DNA of 64,000 bases from Zonotrichia leucophrys gambelii (taxonomy: Eukaryota > Chordata > Aves > Passeriformes > Passerellidae), in assembly GCF_028769735.1 (NCBI RefSeq), contig NC_088172.1, positions 62,217,075-62,281,074 of the forward strand. The letters are read 5' to 3'. Made by a program: the position numbers and the translations under genes. Shown here piece after piece: positions 13,701 to 28,800 of the stretch. Each line of letters opens with the position of its first letter. Within the stretch, counting starts at the first letter, position 1. The notes below the pieces were generated by a model. That model did not search any database. It was not told the DNA's origin and worked only from the letters and a program-made list of their open reading frames with translations.

Positions 13701-13811
13701 GCAATTGATGAGCCTCCCTATCTCACAGTGGGCACTGATGTGAGTGCAAAGTATAGAGGAGCCTTCTGTGAAGCCAAGATCAAGACAGCAAAAAGGCTTG
13801 TCAAAGTCAAG
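13701..13811 (+). CDS. ARID4B: ARID4B coding exon, residues ~3-39 (Tudor region start)
   Basis: The exon is preceded by a pyrimidine-rich acceptor ending in ttccag and followed by the donor gtatgt. It encodes 37 residues starting [20 protein letters not shown] and ending KRLVKVK, with phase 0 at both ends. This is the first strand region of the N-terminal Tudor module, which in the ARID4 family binds nucleic acid and possibly methylated histone tails. The frame stays open upstream of the acceptor to a Met at 13617, but those upstream residues resemble nothing in the family, so they are read as intron. Confidence 0.97.
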
Positions 13812-16800
13812 GTATGTGGTTTTCCTGCAACCACTTTTTTGAGGAGGGGTAAAAAAGTGATTAATGTTCATAATGGTGCAATGTGAAACTTCTTTTTAGT
13901 CTCAGGACAGCTAAGAGGCTATCCTGTCCTTGGAAGCTGGTATTATAGTCTTGAAAATAACAGTAAGCTTATTGTTGGGATGGGAGGGATTCCCCCACTC
14001 CCACACAAGTAAATATGTTCTGTTTCTGTCACTACTTTATCATCTGCATGTTTTTGACCTTCAGTGCCATAGGCTGACCTTAAAGTAATTGATTAAAATG
14101 TGACAAATGCAGACTTATATATGGTATATGGGACAATATTGCCAGAAAATAGCTAAGACTACTCAAAGTAGGCTTTAATAGGATATCTTTTACTTGAGGA
14201 GTACAGGTCATTGCCATTTAGCCTTGGCAGCTAGGTAATGCTTCAGGAATAAGCTGAAACCTTTCTGCCTTCCAAAAACCACTTGGCACATTGAGTCTTA
14301 CAGATTAGCAAGCCAGGTATCTCACCTAAGATTTATGATAACTAGTTAATGACTGAATCAATATAAGCCACATGTAGGACAACTAAAAATTCTGCAAGGA
14401 GATTGCAAGATACACATTTTAACATTCCTTGAAAATTTAAAGTATCATTTCTAGAAATAAAGAGAGCAATAACCTGCAAAATGGCTGTATATTTCTGTTG
14501 GGATAATGTTGCCCTAAAAACTGATCTGGGAGGAGGTACTATTTTTCTGCTTTGCCTCTTAACCTCATATGGAAACATTGCAGAGCAAGGATCAAAAGCA
14601 CCTAGAAAATAAAAGTTAGATTGTTGCTCTGCAGGAGTTATAGTGGCAGAATATTTTTCTTATATCTACTGTAAATTTAAGTGAAAAATGTGTGAAATGT
14701 GAGTGGCAATAACCTGTTATTGAAGGCTATTGCACACTATAAACTAGTGTACATTATTTGACTCTGCCCTCATGCTGTGGCTGATTTTTGCCTATAGTGT
14801 GTCTGAGGGAGTGTGCAGGCACTTTCCATAAACCCTAGTGGGAAGGTCTATTGTCACTTATTTGATAATAATGTTAAATACAACAAGAAGATTTTAGTCT
14901 TAAGTCTGCCAGAAGAGCAAATCAGTGGTCTTTTCATTTCATTATTCAAAACTCTTAATAGCATCAGCTGGTCTATGCTTTACAGTACCATTGGGTTTAA
15001 GTGATTAAGTATTGCTATTTCAGTTGTTAAGCATCAGTATTTAAGTACAGGAATTTTGTTGTGCCTGGATCAGTGAAATCTTGACTCATTTCAGTTCTTT
15101 GGGGGACTTTCAGTCCACCTCTGTAGATGGCCACTTGCTATTTATTATTCAGCGCTAAGTATTTTCTTATGGGTTTACTGCTTGAAGTTTCGTCACTGCA
15201 AGATTTTCTGCAACATTATCCCATGTCAAGATATTTCTGTATAAATTATACAGAAATATCTTGGCATGAAATTGAATTTTTCTGTGAATTGTTTGTGGAG
15301 ATTTTGTACAAAGCCCTCTGGATTCAGTTTTGTGTGTGTGTGGTCACTGTTACTGTATTGCTTAGAGCAGTTTGGCCCCAGTACTGTTGTTGCTTTCTAG
15401 AGTAATGTGGTTGAGATTTTTTTAAGTGCTGTAACAATATCTGTTTACATTGTTTTTTCTCCACCAAGAGTGTGTATTTCCTAAACTTAGCAGTGGCCCT
15501 CTGATTTTCTCTGAAAATCTGTTTAGCTCTTCCTGGCACATGCATACTTTCCCCAATATTAGCTCTAACAAATATTCTCATTAGCAGGTGTGCTTTGTCT
15601 GAAATTTTGGTACTTTATCTGCTGCATTATTTTTACTTGCTGAATGGGTTTCTTTTGGCCCCAGTTTATGTTTTATGCCTTAGTCTTCTAGAACTACTAC
15701 AGCAGAAGGAAAGTCAATTTTAGTGTAAAGCAGTAATTTAAGTTTATAACCAGATGTTCTACTGAGAAAGTAGAATTGCAACAAAATTCTTTCAATATGG
15801 AGTATTGTAATCTTCAGATAAGTAAAATATATTTAATTATGTCTCCTTTTATGTGCTTTCTTCTGTTGAATTCTGCTTCCTAGAATATTTTGAGGAGATA
15901 CCTTCATGCCAACTTTCCCATTACAGCATAATTTAAAAACTTAATTCAGTTTAATGGATGTACTATGTACTTATAATGTCAGTATCAATAGGGACTGCAT
16001 TTGGCAGTTTAGTAGTCTTTGGCAAATTCTGTACACAGTACAGAATTCTGCAGTAACATATAAGAGCATTGCACACTTGCTCATGGAAAGCAGAACTTCA
16101 GATTTGCCTGGACTTTTCAAAAGTGTTGAAAGCAGTACAAATTTGACTCAAGGGCAAGACTCTGGGTGTTACAGGAGTGTCTACTTTATCAGATTTATTA
16201 TAGGTTTATTTAGAGATTTATTTAAGCCAGTTTATTTTGGCAGCATCTCCTAAAACAATTAGCAAAATCATCCACCTCCACTTGCACTTGGGCACCCTGC
16301 ACAGAAGTTTCAGAAGAAACTGTTTTCTGTGTAGGTCTTTATTAAACAGAAATAAGTAAAGCTTCTGCTGTAATAGGACTTACTAGGGATAGTGCAGAAA
16401 AAAGAAATTCTAGCTGAGTCTAACCAAGTTGATGATGTGCTGAATGTCTTAATCTTTTGCCTGAGACAGAAAGTTTCCATATCGCTAACTATTGTGAGAA
16501 TTAAAACCCACAACTAGTACCTACTGACATCGCTTTTCTTCAAGAAAGGCCAATAGTGTCACACTGGTTTTGGAGTTTGAATATTTATGTTAATAACCAG
16601 TATTTTTTGAGTACATATGAATATCTCAAGAAGCAAAAACTGTTGGTGTCAAAACTCTCCCCCAAAAGAGTCAAAGCCCCAAGACATCTTTAAAAAGACA
16701 AACCATTCTGGAATACACAATAGCAATTTGCTTTGTTTACCTTTCATAGAGTACATTGTGGCTGACTCCTGTTGTGGATAGAGTTCCTTTTTGCTGCAAA

Positions 16801-19800
16801 ATACACTTAAGATAATTACAGAAAGTAAATAAAACCAGATGTCTTTTAATCAGAACTGGTTTACTGGGTATTTTGCACGAGCCACTAGTGACCCTTGGTT
16901 TCAGATTATTTTGCATCTTAACCGAGTTTGGCTTTCTAGATGAATTCCTGCGAAGAGAGAATTAAATACCTGTATCTGTCAGGAAGAAGTTCAGAAGAGT
17001 AGTCCTTGCTCAGTTAATTCCTAGCCTGAATCTTCTGTCTGTCTTTTGGTTACAAGATATGATTTTTTCTGTGTCATGGACAAAATATTTGCCATCAGCA
17101 AGTGAGATGTGCTGGTCTAAAAGGAACACACTCTCACAACTGTATGTGTTGCTGTAGTTCTGACTACAAGAAGGATTGATGACTATTTCATTGAAGTAAC
17201 ACCTGGAAGGGGCAGTGTAGCATTTTAGTGCATTTGTTTTCCAATTAGTCAAGATAGATTGTCCTTAGCCCTGGTTGTAGGTGCTGTTCTTGGCAAAACT
17301 CCTTAAAATCTCCTCTCTGAGTAGGCTGTGAAGGAGAGTTGATGTTAGAGAGCAGTGTGGTTCTGAAGGAAATTTTGCTGTTCTTGTGTGCTGCAGTGAA
17401 ACCCTCAACAGCAGTGTGAACGTGCTCCTGGGTACACTTGTGAAACAAGTCCAGACTTTTGATATAGGATTGCTGTAGTTGAGAGCTAGTGTTACACAGC
17501 TGGAGCTCATGTAATTCTAGAATTTTCTCAGTTTCCTGCAATTTTAAAACCGGAGTGGAAATAAAACTTCAGATGTAATTAATCCTATGACTTTCAGTGT
17601 AACCAAGTTAATTGTGAATGAAACAAAAGGTGAATGTCTGTGTCACCTTGTACAGATAACTTAATCATACATTTGAATTTCCAGACCTTTTTTTTTTTTT
17701 TTTCCTGAGGACAGAGTATGTAGGATTAAAGACAACAGCCTTTGTATCTTTATGGGAATGTCAGGGGGAAATAATTTAATATGTTTACAGGATTTACTAA
17801 CTCCAGTTTTGAAGGACGGAAAAGTTAGCTGGTTTTACATTTTCTTCCAATTAACTCTGTGTGTAGGTTAGACTGAGATTAACTGAAATCCTGTTTGAGT
17901 TGTTAATTTTGTTTAGTCAGCAGCAGTGTCCTGTACTTTGGTGAGTCTTTTCAACCATGAGGTGAAAAATGCACTTTTATCAGCAAAAGATAAAAGTGCT
18001 AAAACTGTTTGATTTCAAAGCATTGAAATATAAGTGTTTCTTTAAAGTTGTACTCAGAAGTCTTGAAACTTTCTCCTTTCTTGCTGTTGTACTAGAGACA
18101 TTCAGATAACTTAAGAGAGCTCCAGAGATAATTTTGACCATTAGACAATTTTGTTATATTCTTGACTGTTATTTCCTTTAGAGATAATGATTCTCTTGTG
18201 AAAGAGAAAAATATTTTAGGAGATCTGATAAATAAGGAATTAGCCCCTCATATTTCTGTAATATATGAATTAGACAGCTTTCAGCAAGTGGGGTGATTAT
18301 GGTGATTAACTGTAAAATGAGAGTAAGAGAAGGGCTGTTGACGTTTGTATGTGCTTATGTATGTATACGCTTATATGCTGCTCAATTATATCAAGTGATT
18401 GTCAGTTGAATTATATTTTTTAGGTAACCTTTAGGCATGATTCTTCAACAGTGGAAGTGCAAGATGACCACATTAAGGGTCCTTTAAAGGTAATAAATTT
18501 GGTTTATATCTTGCTAATGCTTTGAAAAACATTTTCCTTTTCAGTATTTGACATAAATGTGCATATACGGTATGGGGTGAGAGAAGAAGGTTCAACTTAT
18601 TACACAGGCTAGATAGGATCACAAAGCATAAAAGGTGATGCTACAAAGTTAGAGGTAGTATACTCTTTATGTTAGATTTTTTCTTTGTAGTTAAAGGGGA
18701 TGCAGCACAGGCTGGCAAAAGCCTCTTTGTTCTTTTTGCCTTAAAGCTATGAAGTATGGCTGGCACTGATTTTTAGTCACCATTCCTTTGGAGAACTCGG
18801 CAGGAGGATTTGATGGGAAAGCTCTTATACAAGAGAATGACATCACTCAAATTGGTTCTTGTTCCCCACCTGCTGGCAGGAAATAATCAGCTCAGTTAGT
18901 TGGCTTATTTTAAAGGAATGAAAAAAGAAGTTTGAGGGATACAAGTATATTCAAGTGAAACTGGAAAAACATTTTATATTTGACATGGAATAGGCTAGAA
19001 ATTATCTCTGTTTGCTGACACAAAAATGTTGATTTCATTGCCTGTGTTAGAAACTCTCCAGTGCTAAGTGAGTTCTCTATTTTAGGTAGGAACTGTTGTG
19101 GAAGTGAAGAATCCAGATGGAACATACCAGGAAGCAGTTATCAACAAATTAACAGATGCAAGTTGGTATACTGTAGGTAAGAGAAAGATTTATGTATTTG
19201 ACTAAAACTCCTGACTTAAAAATAAGCCTGTGACCTGGGCATGTCCTAAGCATGGTGAGAGAGATTTTTTGGAGATACTTAGGTATTTGGAGTTTCCATG
19301 AAAAACCTTTAAAGATAAACTTCTTATTTTGGGTTTTTATAAGAAACTGTGCCCTTTATGATCTGAAACTGGGACACCAAATAAAGATGTAGTGAATTGC
19401 TCTATAATTGGTGATTGCTCCTTAGATATTAAATACACTTGTTAAATGTTCTGAAGCAAAATATGCTGTCACAGGTCCTTAAAAAAAAGGGCAAAGAAGT
19501 GCTTTTAAAACACAAGCTGCAACACCTAATTTTCCCCACCCCCAGACTTAGCCCTTACAACAGCTGCTGTTAAAATACACGTGGCTTATTATAATGTGAT
19601 ATTTCAGATGTTTGGTAATATACCACATACTGTATAGCCAGTAGAAGGTGGAGGGTTTTTTAAATTTACATACAGGAAATGTATTGATTTTTGAAAAACT
19701 ACTCTCCTGGGTAGATATGGGAAGTTGAAGACTAGAACTTGAAAGGACTTTAGTGAGACTTAGTTCTTTTGAGGTATTGGTTATTGCTAATGACGTGATG

Positions 19801-22800
19801 CTGAGAAACTAGAGAAAGACTTTATTTTCCCTAGTCATAGTCCTTTCAGAAGTGAATAGAGCTGTAAATTTAGATAAGACCTTATAGATAAGTGTTGAAG
19901 AAAATATGTCTTTTTCTGTTGGAGAAGTAGAATCTATTAGTAAGGTGAGACTGGGTTAGGATGGGATGAAACATAATGTACAAAGATTATAGATAGTGTT
20001 TTGGTAATTAATACAGAAGGGGATCAGATACGAGAGCTTTTAAGAAGAAAATGGTATAGATGGTGTTAGAGCTGTGTTGTATGTCTCTGTTTATGTTTCT
20101 GAGAAAGGGTGAGGTTAGCAGTTGAACAAGAAGAATAAGATAGGAAGCTGTGCATATTAAATTTTGAAGGCAGATGTCACAGAGTTGCAGTCAAAGGAGA
20201 TGTCTGTCAAAAATCCCGAATTTGGGAAATAGGAAGAAGTATGGGTTTCAGTCTCAACTCTTGTGTTTTGTAGATAAAAGCAGACAAAAGCATGTTGACC
20301 TTGCAGAATTGGTAAAAGCAGCACAGCTGCTGGCAGTGTAGTGCACTTGGATGGAGAACTGACTCTAGCTGTGGATGATTAGAATAATCTTTGTCAGGAG
20401 GGTGACTGGAATGAGACGAGAATTGCCTTTACTGACAGTGATGACTGCAGATCTGAGTGAAAGTCCTGCTGTAGGATGTAGTTGCCATTTACCAGGTCCC
20501 AGAATTGGCACTCATCTTAACTAGCAGTTACCTAATGTTGTCCTAGCACTTGCTGAGAAGCATCTAATTATTTGCACTGTTAATGATTTTGTGAATAAAA
20601 TCACTATGATTTGGTGAAAAACTTTGTGAAGGCATAAATCCATCTGAAGTAGTACCTTTCCAAAAGTGTCATAAGACCAGATGTGCCATTGCAGCAGTAT
20701 CTGGAGAGGAATAATGCTGTGAGGGCTGCTTGAGACCTCTTTTAACACTGAAGAATGGGCAAAGTTGCTTTGAATGTCCCTGTGTGTCTTGTATTAAGGT
20801 GTTGTCTGAATAGAAATTGTACATCAATTTGCTTACATGTTTTGTTTTTTTTTTTTTTTGTGCTACTGCTTTCCTACCAAAGAACAGCAAGAACTAAATT
20901 TAAATTTTTATAAAAATGCAACTAGTATAGTCTTTTAAAATAAGTATAACGCTCTGTGTATATATATGTATGTATATATATATGCATAAGACTTGTAAAT
21001 TTATAAGGCATATATATAAAGGCACAAACATACATACATACATAAGTGTCCTTAGTTTTGTATGCCCTGTGAAAAATCTTCAAAGAACTCAAGGTGTTAA
21101 AGTCCTGGTAACTAGATACTGTTTTGTCATTCATATAAATGTCTCTTAAAGTCTGTGTTTACTATGAGGGGGGAAAAGAAAATGACAGGATTATTTGCTT
21201 TACTGAAAATGCAGAACTATGCATGTTCAAAAGTAGTCTTACTTACCTCCTTCTACATTTTCTTGTCATTAGAATTTGAAGTGATTTTGGTTGCATTAAG
21301 TTGTATCTTTTCTCCCCCAGCTTTTCTTGTGCAGTTTCAGAATATGTGATTTTAAATACATTGCACTCCTGATGCCTGCTCAGTAGATTGTTTTCAGGAT
21401 GTTCCAGTAGATCAGAATGTCACAGTCATTAAGCCATATGTGTCATGCTGGCCACATAAGTCTTTGAGGGAGGTCAAGCTTTTCCTCTGAAAGTATTCAT
21501 GTTATGGAACAAGATTAGGATTCCCTCTGGCAGGGAAGAGGCCACAAGCAGATTACCACATGGGACACGTTATGTGGCTACCTGCCTAGCTCAGAATAGG
21601 TTTACCTCTGCTGTAGTCAGCTTATCTCCTGAAGTGGATAGATTTTTTTTTTAATCTCTCGTTATGTAAGGAGACTGTTTTGTTAATTAACACAAAGTGG
21701 ATTAGGAACCTGCTGACTTCTACTTCACTTAACCAAAGGGGGGCTTAATTATGCGCTGACCATTTGAGGTGCAGTTCCGAATCTAAGCGGTTTGTGTGCA
21801 GTTCTTGCCGTTGATACTTTTCAACAAATGCTGAAGTGAGGGAGGTGCATCTCTTACTGATACTGTGTCACAATTGAACTGTGTTCAACAATTACTGTAG
21901 TCCAAGCTGGGGAATTGTAGTTACAAGGGAAAGTTTCTTCATCAAAAGTACTCAATTCTATACAGGGATGAAAAACTCACAGAATTAAATAAAAGGTTCT
22001 TTAATATCAAGTAAATATTAGTCAAGAATTTTGATGTACCTTGTTGCTTTTTGTATATTTTCATTTGAATTAGTAAACGTTGAAGAACAGAGCCCCCTCC
22101 ATTGGAAAGCATGAAATTAAATTAATCTCTTTAATCTTGCTGGTCAGCAGCCATTGTGCTGTAACTTTGATCTGTTGATGGAGAGAAGAGGATGTTTAAA
22201 TGAATTAATTAAATGAAAAAGACTTGTTAAGAAGTTGCTGAAACTTTTTTTTAAATGAAATATTTTAATGTTATTTTGGCATTGTTTCTGTGCCCACAAA
22301 TGTCTTTGAGTTCACTGCTGTGTGGGGGCAAAAGTATAATTGTTATCATTGCTCAAGAGGGGAGAAGAGATAAAGTCTTGTCTCACTGAACGGTGCAAGC
22401 AAAACCTAAGAGTTAAATCTGGCATCAGGTTTCCATCTTCTAAGTACCTGCAGCAGACTTGACAAAAGCTTACTTTTTATATGACCAGTTCATCAGGTTC
22501 TGAAGACCCCACCTTAAATGTGTGCAGTGCATTTCAGGATTTTAAAGGATGTAGCTGAATGAACTGCATTATGAGCTTGTTTCCAGTTGACCTAGTGCTA
22601 GCAGAGATAGCAAAAAGTCTAGAAATTGGGAGCTAAACAGTTCTGTCAGTAGAGCTGGGTTTGATGATTGTCAGCACTTTGACTATTGTCATTTTCTTAG
22701 GGTGGTATCGCTGTTGTTCTGTAGCTAAGTTGCGTGAAGTCAGTAGAGAAAGATGTTGAACTTCCATACAATGTTAAATTGCAGCTTTTTCTATAAATAT

Positions 22801-25800
22801 CCAATTATGTTTCTCCATGGTAAGCAGAGCTTCCACTTGAATATCACAGGAGTTGTGTAATTAAATTCTTTAAAAATAGTTAATGTTAGAAAAAATAGGT
22901 TTTGAATTCTAGTGTGTTGAATTTCATTTCATGACACCAAGAATTGTCTGCTCAGCTACTGATTACTCAAGGTATGCAAGTGTAAAGTAGTTATGGTGAG
23001 AGAGCAGCTTATGCATTTGGTCAGTCTGTGAAATGCTTTATTGGGCCTGCAGCATTATCTGGGCATAGGTTTGTTCCATGGGTTGACTACAGGAATATAT
23101 ATCTCATTCTTTCTGACATGTACATGCATTGCTTATTACTGTCATGAGTTAAAAAGAAATGTTTTCTTTCCTCACTTCTTGTCTGGTGGCAGTATTTGAT
23201 GATGGTGATGAGAAGACCCTGAGACGCTCTTCCCTGTGTTTAAAAGGAGAAAGACATTTTGCTGAGAGTGAGGTAATTGAAGAGTTTTTATATTGCAGCT
23301 TTTTATATAGAAAATTTTAAAAGTGATACTTTTATTACCTCAGTTTTTAGTATGTTATGTGTATCCATGCTACTAAAAGTGGGGATTATGCAAAGTGCGG
23401 TCCACAGGGTCTGACTTATTCTTTTTTAAAAAGAAGAAATACAGTTAGTTTCCACCAAGCTATGTAAGTTAAGAAACAAAATCAGCATTTTGTCTTTTTC
23501 ATTTTTGTATTATTGATAATTTGTAGATTGCACAAACACCATGCAACTACTTTGCATTGTATAGAAAAAATTACCTGTATTAGTGATGAAAAAAATCACA
23601 GTATACTTATAACATGAAAAGTAATATAATTTATAACACAAAAAACTAATGTAGATGTTTCTGCATAATAAGGTTCTGCTGCATTTTTGATGGTCAAACC
23701 CAATTTGTAACACTTAATGAAACATAAAAGCATTTCTTTCAAATGGCCAGTTATAATAAGTAGCTGTTACTTGTTTATTTGACAACAGCTACCAGTATTT
23801 TGAAGCTGTCTCATGTCTTAGAGGTGATTTACACATTAAAGTATGCAAACATTTGTAGTCCATTCCAAATAATTGGAATTTCAGAGTGAGAGTTCTTCCT
23901 TCATATTATGTAAGACAATCTGGACGCATGGGCAGATTTATGTAAACATGTTTGTTTACTGGACAGCTGCTGAAGATGTTTTTTTTTTGTTCTACATGAG
24001 TGTGCTGTTACTGCAGTCAGCTGAGTTTGTTGTTTGCATACTGCATTCTTGTGAAGATTCAGGTTTCTTCTAGAATCCTAAATCAGGATTAAACGTGTTA
24101 AAAGGTGGGAGCCTAATTAGATGCCTAAATCTAGTTTCCTATGGAAATGCTATAGTTTAAGGACTGTGGTATTCCTTCAGCTAATTCTTTGTTATTAATG
24201 ATCAGCACAACTGAAGATAAGATTTCTTCTGTTCTGTAAATAGTATTTTTGTATGGTTTCAGGAGTATTACCTTAGAGTGCATGGGTTGAAAATTTTGTG
24301 ACCTGTTTGGCTGAATGAGAGTAATTCAGAATTTGTCACATTCGAAGTAACCTTACATTCAGATGACTGGTACTTCTTATTTTTATAATCTTTTTTTTCA
24401 TCTAAGCTTTTGATGTTTTGCCAGAAGTCACTGATTTGCAATTCACTGTCACCAGCTCTGAATGAAACATGTTGTACATTTCTTATAATTACCTTGTGAT
24501 TGCACAGCTACACAGCAGGGAAAATTACATCTCAAATTTCTTTTGTAATTAGGCCAGTGCCCCACAGTTGTCTTGTTCTGATACTGCTTCCCAAGTGTGT
24601 GGTGTAGAATCTTTTAGGATGTCCACCACACTCAGAAGTAGTCATACATTTATTTTTAGATTCTAAAATGCCAGTTTTATTGTCCCTCAGTCAATTCTGT
24701 CTGAGACAGAATACTTCTGAGGTGCTTGTCGGTGCTACACGTTGTAAAATTCATACATGACAAAGAAGTTGAAGTCAGAGGACTAAATTTAATTTGGAAG
24801 GCCTTCTGCCTTCTTTCAAAGAACAATAAAAAGTGGCTGTGCAAAAAATTATTGTGTAGCAGCTGCCTTCAAATCAGGAAGGGTTATCATTTAAACAGTA
24901 ACAGCAGGCTTAAGGAGAGAAGATACTGCATGTCCATGAATTCCCTTTGTTAAAGGATTCTTCCTGAAGAGGGAAAGTTCTTTCTCTCCCTCTCTTTTTG
25001 TTTTGAGGCTGATAAAGCATCAATAAGCACCCTCCCAATTATCAATATAACAGCCTTGTTAAAATTGTTTTAGAATCTCTCTCACATATCAAAGTATGAA
25101 TTACTAACAAAAAATTAAAGTAAGTTGTCATGTTTGCTGCTGTTGAGCAGCAGCAAGCATTTTTTAGTAGATGATTCAGTATTTAGTCTAATTATAGGAT
25201 AGGCAGAAAATTAATTTGGTAGAGATGGAATATGCCAGGTGAGCAGAATGCCTGATACATATTTCTCTGTGTTTTGATGGTCCAAAGGCAGGAATTCTGG
25301 GAAGAATTGTTTGTGTGTGTTTGACAAAAGTTAATTATTCAGAGGTGCAGAGAAGTGTTGAAAAAAACCTGCAAAACAAAACATATTCCTTTTAGAAAAT
25401 CTAAATGTGACATATATGATGTACTTCTGTATTTCTTTCATAATGAGAAAGTCTCTGTTGACAAAAATTGCTTCAGTGAAGCAGGTGGTTTAGAGAATAA
25501 CTTATGCCTGCTTTTTCTTATGTATATGCATATGTGTTTTTTCATTTCGACAGACATTAGATCAGCTTCCACTCACCAATCCTGAACACTTTGGGACTCC
25601 TGTTATAGGAAAGAAAACAAACAGGGGAAGGAGATCCAATCATATGTAAGTTAAATATTTTGATATCTGTGCTGTGTGTAATCAATTCTGAAGCTTTCCG
25701 TGTGTGTCGAGTTTTATTATTTGTATGTTCAGGCTTCTCTTATATAAAAGCAGGAGGCTGGATGAAAAATGTTGTTTAGCACTCAGTTTGAAACTCGGGT

Positions 25801-28800
25801 TCTTGTCTCTTGTTGCATACAAGCATTCCAAGTCTTTGTGTAATCAATATTTAAAGTAGCACCAGGTATAGGCAACAGCTTTTTCTTGTGAAAAAAAAAA
25901 AAGAAAAAAGAAGGTGGCATCCCAAATGGAAATGTGACAGTGAATTGTATTGACAAACATCTCTGTAGTGTTGTAAATATGTTGGACTCAAACGAAATAA
26001 TTACAGTGCAGTTCTTGTCCAGCTGATAGGAAGTCTTTGTGGAAGGTCCCAGAATTCTCCTGTAGACCTTTGGTTTCTCAGTCTCTGAAGGGCTTTTAGA
26101 AATAGATGAACAGTATTGCTGAGTCACAGAATGGCTCAGATTGGAAGGGACCACAGTGGGGCATCTGGTCCAACCTCCCTACTCAGGCAGGGCCATCCTA
26201 GAGCACCTGGCACAGGATTGAGTCCAGATTGTTCTTGAGCATCTCCAGTGAAGGAGATTCCACAACCTCTCAGGACAGTCTATTCCAGCGTGCAGTCACC
26301 TGCACAATCAAGAAGTTCTTCCTCATATCCAGGTGGAACTTCCTGTGCATCAGTTTTTTTCTCACTGCTTCTAGTGTAGTTTGCAACAAAGCTTACTGAT
26401 TAAAAAACAAAGTTCAAGAATTTTTAGGTGCCGAAATTCTTGGTAGCTGTGGTCTTGATAAAGCAGTGTTACATAGTCCAGTGCTTATTCTTTATCGTTT
26501 TTGAGCGGGTTGTGAGGTTTTTGTGTGTATATGTGGGTTTATGTGGGGTTTTTTTCTTTTGCTTTTTTGCTTAAAGCTTTTAGGTGTAGTGGTTTTCATG
26601 CTTGGGGTTTTACACTTTCTAGTAGCTTGAAATAAATGTTGCCCTGTATATGTAGAGGAGCTATATATTTACTCAGAAAATTGTTGAGTTATTAATTTGT
26701 GAGATAGTGAAGGAAAAAGCTGAAAAAAACTGGTATTACCACAGAGAATGTCATTGTAGCATCCTTGATATCTGTGACCGTACAGGATATTGTACAGGGC
26801 TGTACAGGATATTATTATGTCAGAAGCATCACACTTATCTTTTATCTTGTTGTTAAAACTGAGTTAACTGAGTTTAAAGACACTTACACCAGTATCTGTG
26901 CAATTTGAGTTAGGAAGAAGTCTCTCCAAAATAGTTCTGGCTTTCTCTTTTAGTCTTTGTGGTTTTTTTCTTCCTACAAGAGAGTCTTGAGCCCCAGAAA
27001 GCAGCCTGAAAGGATTTAATACATTTTAAAAGAAGCCATTACTTTAAAAAAAAGGCATTTTGAGGGAAAAAATAAAACAATGCTAAACCAAAACAATTAT
27101 CATAACTGGAAAGAAGATAAATTCAAGATGGGGAAAAAGAAATTCTCCTTAAACTGTACATCAGTTACCTTCTGTTACACAAATGGTAACTGAGTTTTTT
27201 GTTACTACTGAATTTTGTACTCAAAAGCAGTTATGTGACAAATGGAAGATAGCTTTTGAAGTAATGGTGGTGGTGCTCATTGAAGATGCTGTATATTTTC
27301 TGAGGATTAACCTTAGAAGTGACTATTAAAAAAGGATATATAGAGAGCATCAAGAGAGGGTTTTCTTTTTTTTTTTTGGTTGCAAGTAATTTTAGTTGGA
27401 CTAGTTTGTGTATTTAGACTTCTCATATGGTTAAAACCAGGTGCAACTTTGTGCTTGAACAGTCAAAACAATGAGCCAGAACCCTTTTAAATGGAAATGC
27501 ATTTGCATCTTGGCCCATCCACTTACATTCCAACACTTCATTCAATGTGAAGTTGAAAGTCATAGAAATGGTTCACTGCACATCTTTAAAGAGCTCTTTA
27601 AGGATAAACAGACTTCCTCTTTGCTGTTTATCTTTGTATCTGATGTTTCTTCTTCAGAGATTTGTCCTCTCTCAAAATAGCTTTGCATTCTGTGTGGTTG
27701 TTAAAGTAAAAGCATAGAGAGATTAAGAGGGAAAACCAAAACAGTTTAGCTTAACATTGGTCCAAAACTACAACAGTATTTTTGGACAGTGTTTTTGTAG
27801 GGTAGAATGGTTTCACTTTGAGTACCCTGACAGTGCATTTGTCTTCCTCCTTGTGGGTGCATGGTGGTGTTTTGTTTGGGTTTTACATGTATGACTAGTA
27901 AATGTGCATTTCTGAGGTTGTAATGTTTGAATTGTTACTATACTATATTGTAAATATTCATTTTTGTGCCAAAACACCTAACAGACAATTCAAGTCGCTG
28001 TTATTTGTGTCTCTTTGATAATATGCTTTGGATCTCCTGTAATTACAATAAGCAAGTTTTGAATAGTTGAGTTTTAAGTCTCTTTCTGTTGTTTAGTCCT
28101 GAAGAAGAATCTTCATCCTCTTCCAGCGATGAAGATGAAGATGATAGGAAACAAAGTGATGAGTTACTAGGAAAAGTTGTGTGTGTGGACTGCTTCAGTG
28201 TGGATAAAAAGAAGGCTCTGTGGTTTCCAGCTTTGGTAAGAGTTTCATCTTTATTATAATTTTGTACAGCTTTTATCTTTTTCTAGGCACTGAGAGAGGT
28301 ATGGGGTTTCTTCATTTTGGTGGTTTTTGTTCGAAGTTTAGAATGTGTTTTTTTCAAGTTGGACTGTACAATAACAGTCAAAGGAAATATATCTAGACAT
28401 GTTTGTTTAAAAAAAGAGATTGCTAACATGGCCTTAGTTTTTCCAAACAGCCAGAGCTTGTTGACCTAATTCTAGCTCAGCAGTGTGTTCAGTGATCACT
28501 ATTGGACTTGAATTTCAGGGCTTTTTTCCTAGGCTATTGTATATCAATTTTCCAAATAACTGAGTTTTATCAAGGAAGGAAATATAAAGTACAGAGAGAG
28601 GGGAAGTTTAGCGATTACATAGACATGATTTTTCAACATTCAATATAATCATGCTGGATAATAAAATCAAATGTGTTTTTCTTGGTCATTACAGTAGGTA
28701 GTGAAATATTGACAATAAATTTACTTTAAAATTACATTGTAGCCTTTAGTACCAGTATTTTTCTCTTCCTTTATTCTGGCTTAAAGACACTTTTTAAGAA

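Larger units (their letters stand above)
13812..18423 (+). other. ARID4B: ARID4B intron (4.6 kb)
   Basis: GT-AG intron. It contains a striking inverted repeat at 15222-15268, smaller ones at 16025-16047 and 17971-17999, and a run of about 20 T near 17690. Nothing else was recognised. Confidence 0.9.
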
